Shown here: piece by piece, positions 24,657 to 39,410 of the stretch
Numbering within the stretch: the first letter of the stretch is position 1
How the letters are laid out: every line of letters begins with the position of its first letter
Source of the DNA: Pempheris klunzingeri
Lineage: Eukaryota; Chordata; Actinopteri; Acropomatiformes; Pempheridae
Assembly (NCBI RefSeq): GCF_042242105.1
Contig: NC_092029.1
Location: 7,689,885-7,753,884 of the forward strand
DNA length: 64,000 nucleotides
Direction of reading: 5' to 3'
Program-made: the position numbers and the translations under genes
Notes under the pieces: model-generated
What the model was told of the DNA's origin: nothing
The model's database searches: none
What the model saw: the letters and a program-made list of their open reading frames with translations, nothing else

Positions 24657-25632
24657 TATTTAACCCTGAGCTATGCTCAATGTTGGTTCCTGTATTACTG
24701 ACTTGAATATGTGGGCTGTAGATTTGAGTGTCAAACTAAATATTTGTTGACGAATGTCCACAGTAGCTCAGAGGACTGTCGCAGAGGTGGAAAATGCAAC
24801 TTGCATAAAAACACATAGAACAGATAAACATTTCTTTGTAAATATTCAAATCTTTGCAGATAAGCATCGACTTGAGCAGCAGAAACATAGAGAGAAAGAC
24901 ACAGATATACAGAAGAATATACAGAATCTGCATATTGTACATGCCTTCCCTGTTAGGTGTCTTACCGCTGCCAGTCATTTCATGCTATTTGCCCTGTCTT
25001 TTAGTGAACTACTTCACCATTTCAGCGGAGGAGGGAGTGGCAGTCACCTAAACATTTCCATTATGTAACAAAATAGTCATGGATAATAAAAGACAAGATT
25101 CATTTGTAGTGAAAATTTCACATGGACAAGTATTTGCTCACTGTTGGAACTATAGCTGATGGCCATAACATAGGCCTGTTGTAACTGTCCTCCTCTTAAC
25201 CTTGTACAGACATGTCTCTGGGCAATAATGTCTCTTATCGGCTCGCAGCATATATAACACAGTTTCAACATGCAGAGGAGGCAAAACACATGTCGAGATT
25301 ATGGGAGGTTCCAAATCATAAAGAAAGAAAAAAATGACACAAGAGTACACTTACAGAGTCAGAGGTCAACACAAAGTTGAGATTAAAGGAAAGGGTGTAG
25401 CATGTGAAGTCTGCTCTGTTTAAAAGCAACCAATAAGGTGTCATGTCTGACGCGCTTATCATTTTCGGTGAAGTCCGCCACATCAGCAGCCCTGTTTGCA
25501 GTCATATTTCAAATGAGCTCACATGCTCATTTGATCCCTTTGAACCTCACATGCCACTTTTCTGAAACTCCTGCGGTCAAGACACATGTGGAGATTGGCT
25601 GCCATCTCTTTTGAAGGGCTTTAAAGTAAGCT

Positions 25633-25915
25633 AGTCATTAAAGGAATAGTCTGACTATTTGGGAAACACACTTATTTGCTGTTAGCTAGCTGAGACGCTC
25701 ACACATCCCTCAGCTTAGCATAAAGACTTGTTTAACAAGATACACCTTGTTTGTTTACTCTGTACAAATAGCATAAGGAAGTGTTAAAACGCTCAGTTTG
25801 ACCAAAGTGTTTGTAAGTGAGCTTTAGAAGTGCAGGTAGGTGGATTTTGTGACTGTGGACAGAGCCAGGTTTGCTGCTTCCCCTTGTTTCCAATTCTTTA
25901 TGCTGTAAATATGTA
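25633..25915. mobile_element. Second, diverged copy of the palindromic MITE
   Basis: It begins AAAGGAATAGTCTGACTATT and includes CTCAGCTTAGCATAAAGACT. It ends with ACAGAGCCAGGTTTGCTGCT followed by CCCCTTGTTTCCAATTC, the inverted counterpart of the left-arm GGAAACAnGGGGAAACAGC motif. It is shorter and more decayed than the copy at 14.4 kb. Confidence 0.5.
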
Positions 25916-28038
25916 AATATGTAAATGTAAATCAACATACAACATATTTGACATAGGAAATAAAACACCTCCTTGGTGTCTTGAAACATGGCTGAAACAT
26001 TTAGACACTGCTTTACAAAAGTTAGCAAGTCATTAAGCGTCTGGATGGAGGCACATTTGTAATCTCCATGACTGGCTAAAAATAATGTGTTGATAATTAT
26101 CCTCTAAGTAGCGGTGCTTGATGATGGAAGAGGTATGAGGTGTGTAAGAGGAGAATAAGCAGACTTTTACACCTTCTATGAACGCAAACTGCTGGGTCAT
26201 GTGCTGTAAATAACACATGGTATAGCCTATTTACAGAGGAAGTGTCCTTTACAGCAGTATATCCTTAATAAGGATATGTCTGAGATTATCAGATTAATGT
26301 CAGAATTGGGACCTGTCACTGAGATACTCCTGGCATTATCTTTGCTCTTTCTTGAATAAGGTAATCAGGCTTCCCTGAGGGCAAAAAAAGATAGCCTACT
26401 TATGTGCTCACTCAACTGCCTGTTAAGTAGTCATAGCTATTTGAATAAGACTGAAAATGCTGCATGCTGCAAGCATAAATTCTTTTTAATTGCAAAACAG
26501 CCAAATATCAAACTTTTCCTTCAGTGCGCGAAAATTAGTTTTGAAAATAAAGCTGCAGATGAGTCACGGCACGCATCAGACACACATTACAACACCCTCT
26601 GGCCCCGTTTTTGTGTGATGTTTATGAGAGCAGACTGTCCTGGTTTTGAGGACGTGAGACGTGTGCTTATTCAGTATCACCACTTGACCTCAGATCACTC
26701 CATCTGCTCAGAGTAAATCTGTCACCTTGTTTGAACTTTATGGATCCCCTGAGCTCGGGCTCACACTGAATGACCCATCCTCCTCCACCCAGCTACCACT
26801 GTTAACACCCTCTGTGCAATAAATCTCCACACTGCTGGAATGAGACAGAATCCAAAGGTAGTAATTTGCGAGATAAACAGGTTTAAAGCAAAAGTTTAAA
26901 AAAAACGATAGCTGTAAAATGACTGAGGTCATTCACAGTGAGCTGAAGTCTCAATTTATTGTTGTTCAGCTACTGTACCAAACAAATTAACAACACAGTT
27001 TAGGTGCATGTGTCATTCTCTCATATTATATAATGGTCCTTGGGGTGGGGGTGGGAGTGGAGGTGTTATACCAGGTGGTCTGTAAATGTACTGGAAAATT
27101 ACTCAGCTGCAGCAACCGTGAATCTACGCAGACCCTGTGATCATTTACGAAGCGAAAATGCCTTCGCTTTTTCTGCCGTCCCCTGTTATCTTCACCTTTT
27201 AACAACTCCTGTCCTGTTTTTTTGTATCTCAATTCTGTTGGCTTCAGCAACAGGTGGTCAAACCACTCTCTGTGCTTCATCGGGAATCCTTCCTACAAAA
27301 ACATCACAATTGGCCAATGAATAATGCATTCCATCTGAAATTTTATTGTAATACAGTATTATATGGACTACGTGGCTGTGTTGCTATAAAATGTTATATT
27401 GAGGTATTTTCTTGGAGGTTTTACATTTCACCACCACTGCTTTTGCCAGAAAAATCCCCATGTAAACAACAGAGTCATTAAAATATATGATGTTCTAACG
27501 AAATGGGGACATTCTCTCAAAAACATGTTTGCGCTTGCTGTGGTATCCCATCATCTGCTGTCTCCCATGCCCCCTCTCTGCTGGTCGTTCCCCGCTCTCC
27601 TGAATCTCACCCACAGGCCACAGTTTTTGGACACAAAACGGACTCTTTGAGCCAGCAGTGGGGACACGACCTCAGCATTAATTCCTTTGTTGACGGTGAC
27701 GTCCTTTATTGAGGCGGTTTTCAAGCAGTGTCACCACAGCGAGCAATCAATTTACCTGAAATGACCCTGAGGAGTGCACAAACAACTGGGGACACACTCA
27801 GATCTTTGACACAGCGCTGTTTTAGGGCAAATATATCACTAAAAATGATGCATTAAGACAACACATATATAAATTGCACAGTGTTACATGCCATTGTCAG
27901 ATCCAGTAAATGAAACTCTAGAGCTCTAGTGTCCAGTTTTGATTGAACTGTCAACCAACAACGTGAAACAGATTTTATTGATGTTTAGGACAGCGTAATG
28001 TGAGAGTGAAGTGTATGGCGCTGGCTGCTGAGTATTGA

Positions 28039-28052
28039 CTGCCCTCTGCTGC
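28039..28052 (-). promoter_or_regulatory. CTCF-like motif
   Basis: The minus strand reads GCAGCAGAGGGCAG, 13 of 14 positions of the consensus CCASYAGRKGGCRS. It lies in the middle of the gene-free interval. Confidence 0.4.
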
Positions 28053-31000
28053 AACTGAAGAAGAGTGCGATTAATTGATTAATTGTGATAAAATGCGCTT
28101 CACACAGATACAACTCATGTTGGTTGAGTCCAAAATGTCCAAAAGGTTCAAAATTACTGTAATTAAAATTAGTTTGGTAATACAGACCATTACAGGCCTT
28201 TAGGTGCTGACTTTCTATAGAGAAGAAAATTTGCCGTCAAGACTTTCATTATTGCAGTTTTGTGCGTAATTAGTTCACATTCGTGAATGAATATGTTTAA
28301 TCAAAAAATATTTTAATTCACACAAAGAGTTGGACGAAAGGGGCTAAAGGGCAAAGCAAATTTTTTCTTGGGCCCCTCAGCAGATTAATCCGGCCATGTT
28401 GTTCGCTCATTTATTACTTAATTAATTACCAATTAATAGACAGTGAAAGGGCCACCATCTAATGAGCATTAAATTTCAGACATGATGATGTTGCGTCATC
28501 AGTAACAGGTGCAGTGTTGCGATTTCCGTATCTTTAGTAAGTAGTGAATATAGTGCTCATGCCATGGACACTGTTTTTTAGCAGGAAAAATGTTGACAGC
28601 CGTACATAGAACATTGATTTCATACCGAGAATTTGACAAAAAGCCACCAAAAAGTAACAACAGTGTGCTAATGATTTGTGTAATTGTGGTATTAAATGTT
28701 AAGTAGCTCTCAAAAACTGTTTGGGCCTATTTAGAAATGAAGACATCAGACGTATCATTTTCCTTCTAAAATCAAATCACTGCTGATAATTATGTTAAGC
28801 ATTGTTGTCAGTGTACTGAAAATAACAGGTAGCACGAGAAACAACTTATTAGTTGCAATATACCTGCAATACCTCATGTTTGCCACCAGAGAAGCTTTGT
28901 TTGTTAAAGTATCACCTTAAATGCCTAATTTCTCAAATAAGACTATATGCTATAGTACAGTTTTCCCCTTTAGATCCATTGCCATAGCATACCTAATAAT
29001 ATTGACACAACTGCATCCACTATAGGACACATGTTTTCATCTTCATGCCACATACATGTGACCCAGGATATAGCTTAGCACTGGAATACCTCTCTCCACA
29101 TGAGATCGACTTTCATGGGAACCCATGCGTAAAGAATTTATATTGGGTAGCATAAAAATTCTTGCACATATACGTTTCCATAAAATCTTACAATGTAGAT
29201 GTGGAAAGCCACACATAAATTTTTTTAAGACTTCATGAGAACGTACAGAGTACATGCGGCTGGCAACCCAAAACCTTTATTCTCATGTTGAGAATATAAA
29301 ATAAGAGATGAAAAGAAAAGAATAAATCTAATTTTGTTTCCATCATTTGACCTCACTCTCCCTCTTTCTCTTGCTCACGTGTGCCGACAAACACCACGAC
29401 TAGACCTAAAAAAATGAGGTCAATACAGAACTTTTAGGATAAAATATCATATGTACAGATGAGTGACATAAGAATGAAACAGTGAATGTAAAATAGATAT
29501 CAGGCCATCTACAGATGGTTGAGATAAAGGAAAAGCAGCAAATCTACGTGGAGCTGCAGCCGCCCATTCATAGCCGCGGTCGTTGGTCTTGTGTGAAGTG
29601 AACTTATAACTGACAATTAATTATTAAATTATTCAATTTTAAAGAATTTTAACTGACTAGGTACTTTCTTATTGATATGCTAGTATGCCACATGAGGCAC
29701 ACAAATCACGCACAATAACATAAATAATTCAACCATTTAAAAAGTCAGTCTTCGGTGTGCATGGAGAAAAAAAGGTTTTGAAACTTGGTTTAGTTTCATG
29801 TTTTGATGCTTTTTTCGTGTTTGTCATGGCGGTATGTGCGAGCTAAGATAAATAGATTGAGAAAGACATTCAGACATGAGAGCTTTTATCTTTATTAAGT
29901 TATACTGCGTTTGAAAGTATGTTGGAGGGGATATTTCAGCTGATTAGAGCTGCATTAAGTTGTCAGAATAAACTAACAATGTTGGGCCAGATTTAGATTT
30001 GTCACATCTGACCTGCAGGCCTCGAGTCTGACAAACATTTTGAAATATCTGTGTAATATTAGCAGGAGCTTTATTTGTTCATGTATTTAAATTTGAATTT
30101 GCTTGCTGAACCATGTGTTTTCCTGATAGAATTTGGTAATCCTAAAAGAGAATTACAAAGGATTTACAGTATAATGTGAGGTGTTTATTCAGCCGTTGGA
30201 TTAGCGATAAACGTGTAAATCCATGTGCGTGAAATGAGAAAGTTAATATTTCCAAAGCACTGTTTTTTGTTGAGGAAAGTAGATATGTTTTGGTAGAGTT
30301 TAACCAATATCTTACCCTTTTGTTGCTGCACAGCTGCTTTCATCTTTTATCTAAAGTTGTCCACGAACATCTCAGGGCGCTCCTTAGTTATTGCAGTGTG
30401 TCATAACTTTGTGCAGCACTTTAAAAGCTTTTCAGTCTGCTTTCTCCCTCTGATGTTTGTATGTGTCAGAGCCCTTTTCTTTTCTGAGTTTCAGCTTTTA
30501 CGTTTTCTTTGATGTAAAATATTCAGTTTGAAAAAAAATCAGAATTATGAGAGGTTTGGTTTTGCAAGCTGAAGGTCCGCTCATATCCTGGTTTAACCTC
30601 AGACTCAGAGGCTCGTTCATTATTGATAGGGTCCTACCATACTGATAACAAGAGACAATGACAACCTCTCTAGCTCTATGCTCGGCAGACATGTTTGAAG
30701 TATTGATACACAATATTGAAATATTCTTGATAATAAAGTTATTAAACCACAGAGCAAGTGAGAATGCATGTACATAGAGGTTTGATTTTGAGCATAATTT
30801 CTTTTTGTGTGGTGATTAGAGCGTTTTGCCCGCTGCAGCGCTCTCTGACTCACCAGTTAAGGGCAACATTACCATGTGAAGGCTGTGCAAAATAGAGGAA
30901 AGGTAATGCGCTCTAACACAACGAACATTATCCTTGTGACAAGTCATTTTGCGATTTTACTTGTCTCTGAGGACTTTGGGACTGAGATGACAACTGCCTT

Positions 31001-33247
31001 TTTACAGCGACGGTACCTATAGGATTGAATTAGTTCTGTTTAATCCATATTAGCCAAGCATATGCGTGTCATTTTTCAGTGGCACTGAGTGGCTGAAGCT
31101 ATTGAGCCCTGGTAAAGGACCGGACTGGATTTTGTTGTAGAAAAGCTCCACTGAATGATGCTCCGTCATCTGTCCTCCTGTGAATCCTGCTTTTTTCCAC
31201 ATGGGTGTACGTGGTAATTCACTGGAGCTCCAATTCTCTGCAATTTATGGGTTCTGTGTGTTTCTTCCCTAATGAGGCTAGGGTTGGTGGTCTCCTAATG
31301 AAAACATTTAGAAGGCCTGTTGCTGGCGGAGAACTATTTACAAAATAAGGCCCTGTACGTTCAAATACAGCAGTTAGATAAACAGGCAAATTGAGCAATG
31401 CAGCAGAGGTTGAATCAGGTCAGTGAGAGGAAGGTTCATTGAGCGAGTCTAATGCAAGTGGGACTATCCACCAAAACAAATTAATTTAGTCAAAGTCAAT
31501 CAACGTTGCTATTTGTATTTGGCTGTGCCAAAACAGAATGACGGTGACAATTAGGAATAATAAGGCCCCTCCATTTGTTCTCACGTCCCTATAAGGGATA
31601 AAACTTCTGGCTGAGTCTCTCAAACTGAGCTGACAGTTGGGCCTGGTTTCACGGACTTAAGAGTTGAAAGCGTTAAGTGGAGCAGAGAAGGTTTTGAAGC
31701 ATTTACGGCCCGTTTGCTGACATGCAAATAACACCGGCATCAGTTTTATGATGCAAGCCTGCTGTGTCAAGCCTTTGTATTGGTGAAATGTCTGGTTGTG
31801 TGACCTCTTTCCTCTTTGGTATGTTAACACCATGGGCCTCTGGTCCCAGGCAGCTGTGACGTTACAGCAACTCTGTCATACAGAAACAGAGAGAACATGG
31901 TGTACATTATTAGTGGTGGTCATTATTGGTCAATATGTAAACTTGTGACAGTGATTATAATGTAAAGGGGTCACAGTAACAACCCTTATGTAAATGTTTA
32001 CATGACCTGTACACTTTTGATGGACTTTGCCATTTGATGGATTTTTCTTCTTTTCTCTCCTTTTCTCAGCTGCGCCCTTTCTCAGTCGCTCCTTTCTGAG
32101 CTTCTCTTCCACAGCATCACATCACACTTCACTTCAGTTCAGCCTGTTTGTTTGTAGCCGAGCTCAAACAAGGTCTCCACACGCTCCTCTGTTTCATGCC
32201 TTATTTCCTTTCCTTTGTCACGTCGCCCTTTTCCTTTAGTTATTCTTTCAGCTGGCTCACTTTCTTCTGTCATGGTGCCTTGACCTCTTTCAAGTTGTTC
32301 TCAAATACAGCTGTAATCCTGTCTTTGTATTCCTGCCAGGCAGTTGCCATCATTTAATTCTTAGTTCAATTAAATGATCTAATATCACTGAATAGAGTTA
32401 GCTTGCCACAATAGCAACCTAAACATGTAATCTAGTGTAGACTTTGGTGCACTTGTACTTTGCCATTAAAGTCTATTGAATTCCAATACAACAGCTCTGC
32501 CATAAATGTTACCTTTGAGAACTTAAATGTTCAGGTTTTGTTGCCACTGTCAGACATGTATAAATTCAATAATATGTTTGTTACTGTAGTTAACTGTGGC
32601 TTTGTACTGGACGACATTATATTGAGGTGTCTAGTTTTTGTTTACATATACAAGGAGATGCCTCTGAAAATAATGCAGTATAATACACCACCAACCACAA
32701 CCTCCATGCTAAAACATATTAATGAATTAACACCTCTGTCACAGTGGTGAAAAAAGACAGCCTGGCCATTATAAGCATCATGAAAATAGACTTTATGGCA
32801 GAACAGTTGTATTGGATTGCATTAGATACCTAAGTAGTTTTAGTGCTTAAAAAAAGTGGCCACTGTGTTTCCATTTAAATACAAACACAAAATAACAGAA
32901 TAGAGCACACCCTCACATTAATATATTCCTCTTTTGATGACAAAAACATACCGACTTATGCTTACCAATGTCCTTTGTTGTCTTCTCTGTTTCACATCAG
33001 ATCCTCTAGTGTGGCCAGACATAATAATGGGGGTGAGAACAGAGGATATTAGCAGGATGTTTCCCTCCAACACAATTAGCTTTAAAAATACTCTTACTAA
33101 AGTTAGGCCAAACGCTAATACATGCACATATACCACAATTTAACTTTGGGAGGGTTGATAATAATAGCTGATGTGTAATGGTACAGGCACTAAAACAAAC
33201 AAGAAATGTACATGACACCTGGTGCACAGTGTGCCAGACACAACAGC

Positions 33248-33269
33248 CACACACACACACACACACACA
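33248..33269. repeat. (CA)11 microsatellite
   Basis: Short pure CA run. Confidence 0.85.
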
Positions 33270-35855
33270 GAAGCATCAGGCAATCTATTGTCTGCAAGAA
33301 CTGACCCGGGCTTGGTGTTGGAATAATTATTACATTTTAAATTATATAATCATTGTCACTTCTCTTTTAAAAGATAACAGAGAGAACGGACAAAGAGTTC
33401 AAAGGTCTGCATGTCACGGTTTCTATCTGACTAAAAGAAGAAAAGAATCTTTCTACACTATCTGTTGTTGTAACGGACTGGACAGTGTCAGGATGTGGCA
33501 AAACAAGGTCAAAACATTCATGCATGCATGTAGGCACAAAATACAATTGTAAAATTACTGAAAATAAACACCGTTTGTCCGATACTTTTGTCTTTTCCTT
33601 TTGTTTCTCTTCCATCCATGATGTTTTTATGTTCTTGTGATGTTTGTTGTGATTGTTGTGGGGTGACAAATGCAGTACCGTATCTTGTACCAGTAATTAT
33701 TCATATCAAGTACTGCAGTTGTACCATTATGATGCATTGCTTCAGTCACAACAAACTCAATCTTATCTGGTACTGAAACTTTAATTTGTCTCCTGCGTTA
33801 TGTAGTACTGTCAACAATGTCACTTATCTTGCTGCTCTTCCCTACTCCAGGGATGGGAAAGCAGCTGCATTTAGATGCTTTTTTCCCCACAGCTGCTGTT
33901 ACAATGCTCCACAGAAAAATGTAGGGTACTTATGTTAGACTTGGCATCCAATCCTCATGCTTTATGTTGCTGATGGCTTCATGAAACTGCAGACAGAAAA
34001 TATTGTTGTCAGTGACAAATTCACAGCATTCACCATGGACATGCAACCACAATTAGTTTTACATTCCATGCATTGTTCCTTTAACACTTTGTTTTGAAAA
34101 ATACTTTCCATATATTTATTCTGTTTTTTATGTCTGCTCTGTAATTACGGAGTCCCCTCGGGGTAATGGGGAGAATTTTGGAGGGAATAATTTTGCAGTA
34201 CCTTGTAATATGTTTTGTGTTTTCTTGTCTATGTTGGGCATAGAAGAGACTTTCTCAGAGGACTGTTTTCACCATTTATTGCTCTCTTTGCAGGAAAACA
34301 ATATAACACACACATACGGCATCTTGTCTCCAAGTCAGTCACTAACACAAGGTAGTCCCACTCTAAAGCATACCGTGCTTTATTGACGCTTTTAAATGAA
34401 CATCATGCTGTATGTAAGAAGGCTTAAAACTAGTGATTAAAACCATTAATTCATAAAGAAAATGTTCACTCAGACAACAAATCATGGACAATTAAGATAA
34501 TTTTCTCATAGAATTGAATACAATCAGACTTTTTTGAATAAAAGGTGCCATAGAGGGGGAAACGTGGGACTGACTTGACAGGGCCTACTCGTCCTTGAAA
34601 AGCCTGGATTGAAAATTTTGTTTTAGTTTGCAATTTTTTATTTCTAAATACAGCAAAAGGTGCAAACTGGTGCAGTCTGTCCCTGCACCAGGGTCTCTAA
34701 ATGCAGCTAATCAAGCTGAGCGCTGATGCTGGACCACCAATGTGCAGTGATAATGTCGTGTCCTTCCCCAAGAAACTTCAAGAAAGGGAAACTCATGCAG
34801 CTGCTCCCACAGTCCTTGAAAATGAGCCTTAACCCTCTACACACCCACACAAGTGTGTCACAGAAGGTCACAAAAGAAAACAAATTAGTGTGGAGCATCA
34901 ATATTTTGCAGACTAAAGCACAACACTGCAATACAATTACAACATCTGATTTTCCCAGAATTATTAAATTTATGGGAATGCCGGTTGGTCAACAAGTTGT
35001 ACAATTTAGCACTCTAAAAAGCTTAATCAAAAGCTCCATGGATACATAAATAATGCCATCATCTGAATGAAATAGCATAAGAACGAATAAAGTAGGTCAA
35101 TTGTACCACAAAACACAAAAGATTGAAAAGGTCGGATTTATAATCAGGGGACCATTATCTGATAATGAAAGCCATCTCTGCAGGAATGTCACCCATTAAC
35201 CTTGCCAATTTACATCCTCCATATGTCCGATTCAGTGCTTCATGAGCCATGAGAACGCCATTGTGCATTTTTGTTCAAATCAAAATTTGGCTTTTTGTCA
35301 ATCAATTAGAACACGTTGTGAGAAATGATGTGGGGGCTTTAAGGATGACTGCCCTCTCGTGAAAATTTTAATTAAAGTCATTTTAATTTTGGGATCTCTT
35401 CGTAGTATGCGTATGAAGATCATTTTGTGACGTTGTTTCAGGACAGTACGTAATTTTACTAAAATAAATGACTTTTTTTTCCAAATGAAACTACATGCTA
35501 CAATGCTACTACATAATAAAGGCTTTATAACAACATGAATCCTGACAAAGCTCAGCCTAAAAAGAAGCCACTTGAAGTGGCTCTGCAACAAAACAGGCAT
35601 GGAAATGTACAGTACCACATTTTAACCTCACAGGAAGTTAAATTAATGCTGCCTGTTCCAACAATGTATAATTGAGCATCACAACAAAATGGAAGCATTT
35701 GCAGGAGATCTGATATATTCTGTAATTAATTGGGTCCAGACTTTTATTTTGATGTTGAGTGGAGGTCTGCTTCAAACAGAAGTTTGAAGCTGCGCCGAGG
35801 GAAACAAAAGGTTGTGGCCTCATGCGGTCTTCCAAAAGGATACAAGGCTTCTTTG

Positions 35856-36069
35856 TCAAGAAGCCCAATGTCCTCCTGAGCTCTGATGGAAATATGGGGT
35901 TCATCTGAGTACAGCAAGCAGTCAGGGAAAGAACGAGGTCATAGTTGAAAGAAACCAACATTGACTATTTTTTCAAGAAGCCCAATGTCCTCCTGAGCTC
36001 TGTTGGAGCTCCCCCCTTCATACCCCCACACTTCCAGGGCTCCCACCAGATCGAGTACTTTTTCCACCG
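35856..36069. repeat. Two direct copies of a 30-bp sequence, the second within an exon-like block
   Basis: A 30-bp sequence beginning TCAAGAAGCCCAATGTCCTC and ending GAGCTCTG occurs at about 35856-35885 and again at about 35972-36001. The second copy continues as an open block to CCACC/GTGAGT at 36069 and is preceded by TATTTTTTCAAG, so it looks like an exon with acceptor and donor. A third, diverged copy lies at about 39325-39410. I do not recognise the encoded peptide. Confidence 0.55.
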
Positions 36070-36880
36070 TGAGTATAACAATGTGTACAGTAGTTTCCCT
36101 ATATCAATGTTGGCTGAACTGTGGGACACGCGTTGCACAGTCACGTTTCCCACAGCAGTAACAGTTAAGTTAGTACACAGATGTGGACAGCAATGAATGA
36201 ATGCGATCTGGATTCAACTCAAATCAGCTGCACAGACTTAATGTAATAGCAGTGACAGCAATCTAACACTTTGCAATAATGCTACAAATCATATACTTGA
36301 GTAATGCTTAACCAACACATGACTCATGATTGTTTAATGCATGAATTAATGCAGGATGTATTCATGGGGTTCACCATTAACAAATGATCAAGTCAGTATG
36401 TGATAAGTTCACACTCAATAGATCGTCAGTTTAGAAATGGTAATTCATGGTAGTTACTTAATATGCGACCACATGAGCTGGATTCCTCTTACATCAAAGT
36501 TTATGCATTTGCCCATCTTCTCTTATCTGCTTTCAAACAGGGCGCAGTCATGCATTAGTTAAGCATTACTTAAATATATGATATATACCCTTAAGGTAGA
36601 ATGCTACACAGCAAAACACTATTAGCTGCAGTTACTATTTTGTTCAAAACAATATGCAAACTAGTGATTTGCAGATATGCTATTCGAGTAAATGCAGTAC
36701 TGGGATTCTGGTTTTATGCACATACAATGATTTGGCAAGTTGTACAGGAAAGTACATTATGTACAACTGCTCATCCAGTGCAGAGTGGCAAGGGTGGGGG
36801 CAGAAGCCTTTCCCAGAATACACTCTGCAAGAGGCAGGGTATCATTAATTCTCACAGGCAATTTAGTCTCCATTTCACCT

Positions 36881-36925
36881 AACATGTGAGGCAACGGTGC
36901 TAACCACTCAGCAACCCCACAGCCC
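36881..36925 (-). mobile_element. tRNA-derived SINE head fragment
   Basis: The minus strand reads GGTTGCTGAGTGGTTAGCAC followed by CGTTGCCTCACATG, resembling the promoter-bearing 5' part of fish tRNA-derived SINEs. Only this short piece is recognisable. Confidence 0.4.
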
Positions 36926-39324
36926 TCTGTGTCCACACTGATGCGGACACAGTGTCTCAGCACAGCATGCACCACACTTATAACAACAGACAACAGACAA
37001 GCTTACGCTACTGCATGGGGGCTCTGACTGCCTTTCAGAATGCTGATCCATTGATACAGCTTTTTGCATTTATAAACACTTTTATTATATTTGCAGCTAA
37101 CCCGGCTACATTTTTGAGTTGCAATTTTCCAGTTTCAGAAACCAGTTTTTGCAGAAGTTGGATCTGTACCATACTGACCTTTCATTACCAAATACATTCA
37201 TACAGAAAAAGCACAAGATTCCATTAACTCCTGGAGTAAAGTTATGATACCACTTTTCTTGGAATTACAGTGTTTTGTGTGTGAGCTTCTGCTCTACAAT
37301 GAGCTTTGGATTTACATGGTTGGATTCTACTTTCTGTCTGCCACCAGAGCCATATTTGAGAACAGGGTACGACATGAACTTTTTGAGACTGTGGCCACAG
37401 TGGCTGGTTCCCAAATCCTACCAGCCATTCTAATTATTTACCAGCAAATTTATAATCAAAGCAACAGTGACAATGCCAAACTAGTTAATAGATAACCTAG
37501 CTCACATCATGGCAGCTAATGTTGTTTGACAGGACATTATTCTGGCTCAGTGACTGAATCATGAACTATCTAATGTCTCCTTGCTTTTAAAGAAATGCAT
37601 CATATTTTGCCATTGTTGGTGTTGCTTCTTTTTTTGAAACAAGCCATTTTAAGACGTCAAAATGGACTCATTTTTTGCTGTTTTTTTCTACCTTTAATAG
37701 ATTACATAATCAATCAAGGTGTCTGTGGCACTTGATTATATAAATGTGTCAGACATGAGTCATATCTTCTTGCTTTGTCCTCAAAGGACCATGCTTTTGG
37801 AGAACTCCCAACCCACAATTTGTTTGTTAAACCTGAGGCTTTAAGACTGCTAACATCCATCTACAGTAGGTTCAGATTCCTGGCACAACAACACAGTAAG
37901 AAGGACACAAATATATGTATAAGAATTGTTTCTTTTCATTACTAAGTCTCTTTAAAATGGATGTGATTTCATATTTAAATCCCCTTAAAAAGAGCACAAA
38001 TGAAAAAGAGCAATACTCTTACAGCCAGTCCTGGGAAGGGCAATTCATGCAAGGAAAATTAGATTTCTGAATGAAAAATAGTCCTGTCTCAAGATATCTC
38101 CTGATTTTCCAAATTTTTTACAGGGAAATCTTTGTAGCTACTCTAGCGTGATCTCTTTCCTTCAGACCAAGACTAGTCCTAGAGGGCCAGAGCCCTGCAG
38201 CCTTCTGTTCCTTCTGAGTAGTTAATAAGCTACACCTGGTCTTAGGTATATACTGGACTGGAGGTACAAATGGTGACTTCACATGGCGTCATGTTTACAA
38301 TGGTCATGATGAGAATCCATAGGAATGCCCCCATTATGGTAGTCACACTTTGGGAAGCTAAATTGTTAGCCTTGGTGGCTTTTAGTCGCTGACAGCAGGG
38401 AGTCTTTTGGCATTCATGTTGCCCAGCAATGCAGGCTATTTTTTTTATTTGAACACGAACCAAGATCATAACCAATATATAATCAGCTAACGAGTTCCAT
38501 TTGAGGGCAGCAAAAGAGCTCCAGGACTGCATGCCTCCATGACTGGAATTGAACAGCCCTGCTTTATATTATCTTATGCATGCCCATCAACACGCCTGAT
38601 CCCCTTGTTATCAGGGCATTAACTGTCTCTTTATCATTATCACCACAATTTGAATACTTCAGACAAGGCCTACTGCACCTAACAGTAGGTCAGAAGGCGC
38701 ATATCATCTATTATCATCAACACGCTCAAAACAGAATGAATGACTGTTGGAGAGCACCAGTGACAGCAATAGTAAACATGTGGTTAACGTTAACCGTCTC
38801 TGTATTTCAGTTTAAAAGCAAAATGCTCAAAGCTCAGTAAGAACTACATACAAGACAAAAGTATGAAGACATTTTCTCGAAACCCAGTCTGTGGTGCAAA
38901 AGATAAGCCTATGTTCCTTTTCCTTTTAATGATCTTGCAAGATCTACGATTCAATGTGTCTGAAGTCCAATAGCATCAAATTTAACAGCGCTGTTCCAGC
39001 ATATGTGTGTATGTATAGGAATGTAACATTCCAACAAAACTCCAACATAAATAGTAGCCTTCCAAATCAAGCAATGTGAATTTATGATCAAATGATCCAG
39101 TTGGAAGGACAACATTGTTTATCTTACAAAGCTTTTACAAATGACCATTTCAAAAATGATTCACATAACTGTTTTCTAATCTTCCACAGCTTCGGTTAAA
39201 GTGACTTTAGGCAAAACAATTATATGACATAGATTGTGGTAGATGTTTTAAAAATAGGTCTGTTGAGGTCAAGAAACAATTGTGGTCATGGAACACAAGC
39301 TTTGACTGCATCCACAAAATGTAA

Positions 39325-39410
39325 GAGGCCCAATGCCCTATTGAGCTCTATTGAAACTACCACCCTATCTCCACACACCTCCAGGGCTCCCAGCAGATCT
39401 TCTCCAGTTT
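39325..39410. repeat. Third, diverged copy of the 35.9-kb repeat
   Basis: It shares AGGCCCAATGCCCTATTGAG and then CACCTCCAGGGCTCCCAGCA with the block at 35975-36060, with scattered substitutions and no intact splice signals. Confidence 0.55.
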
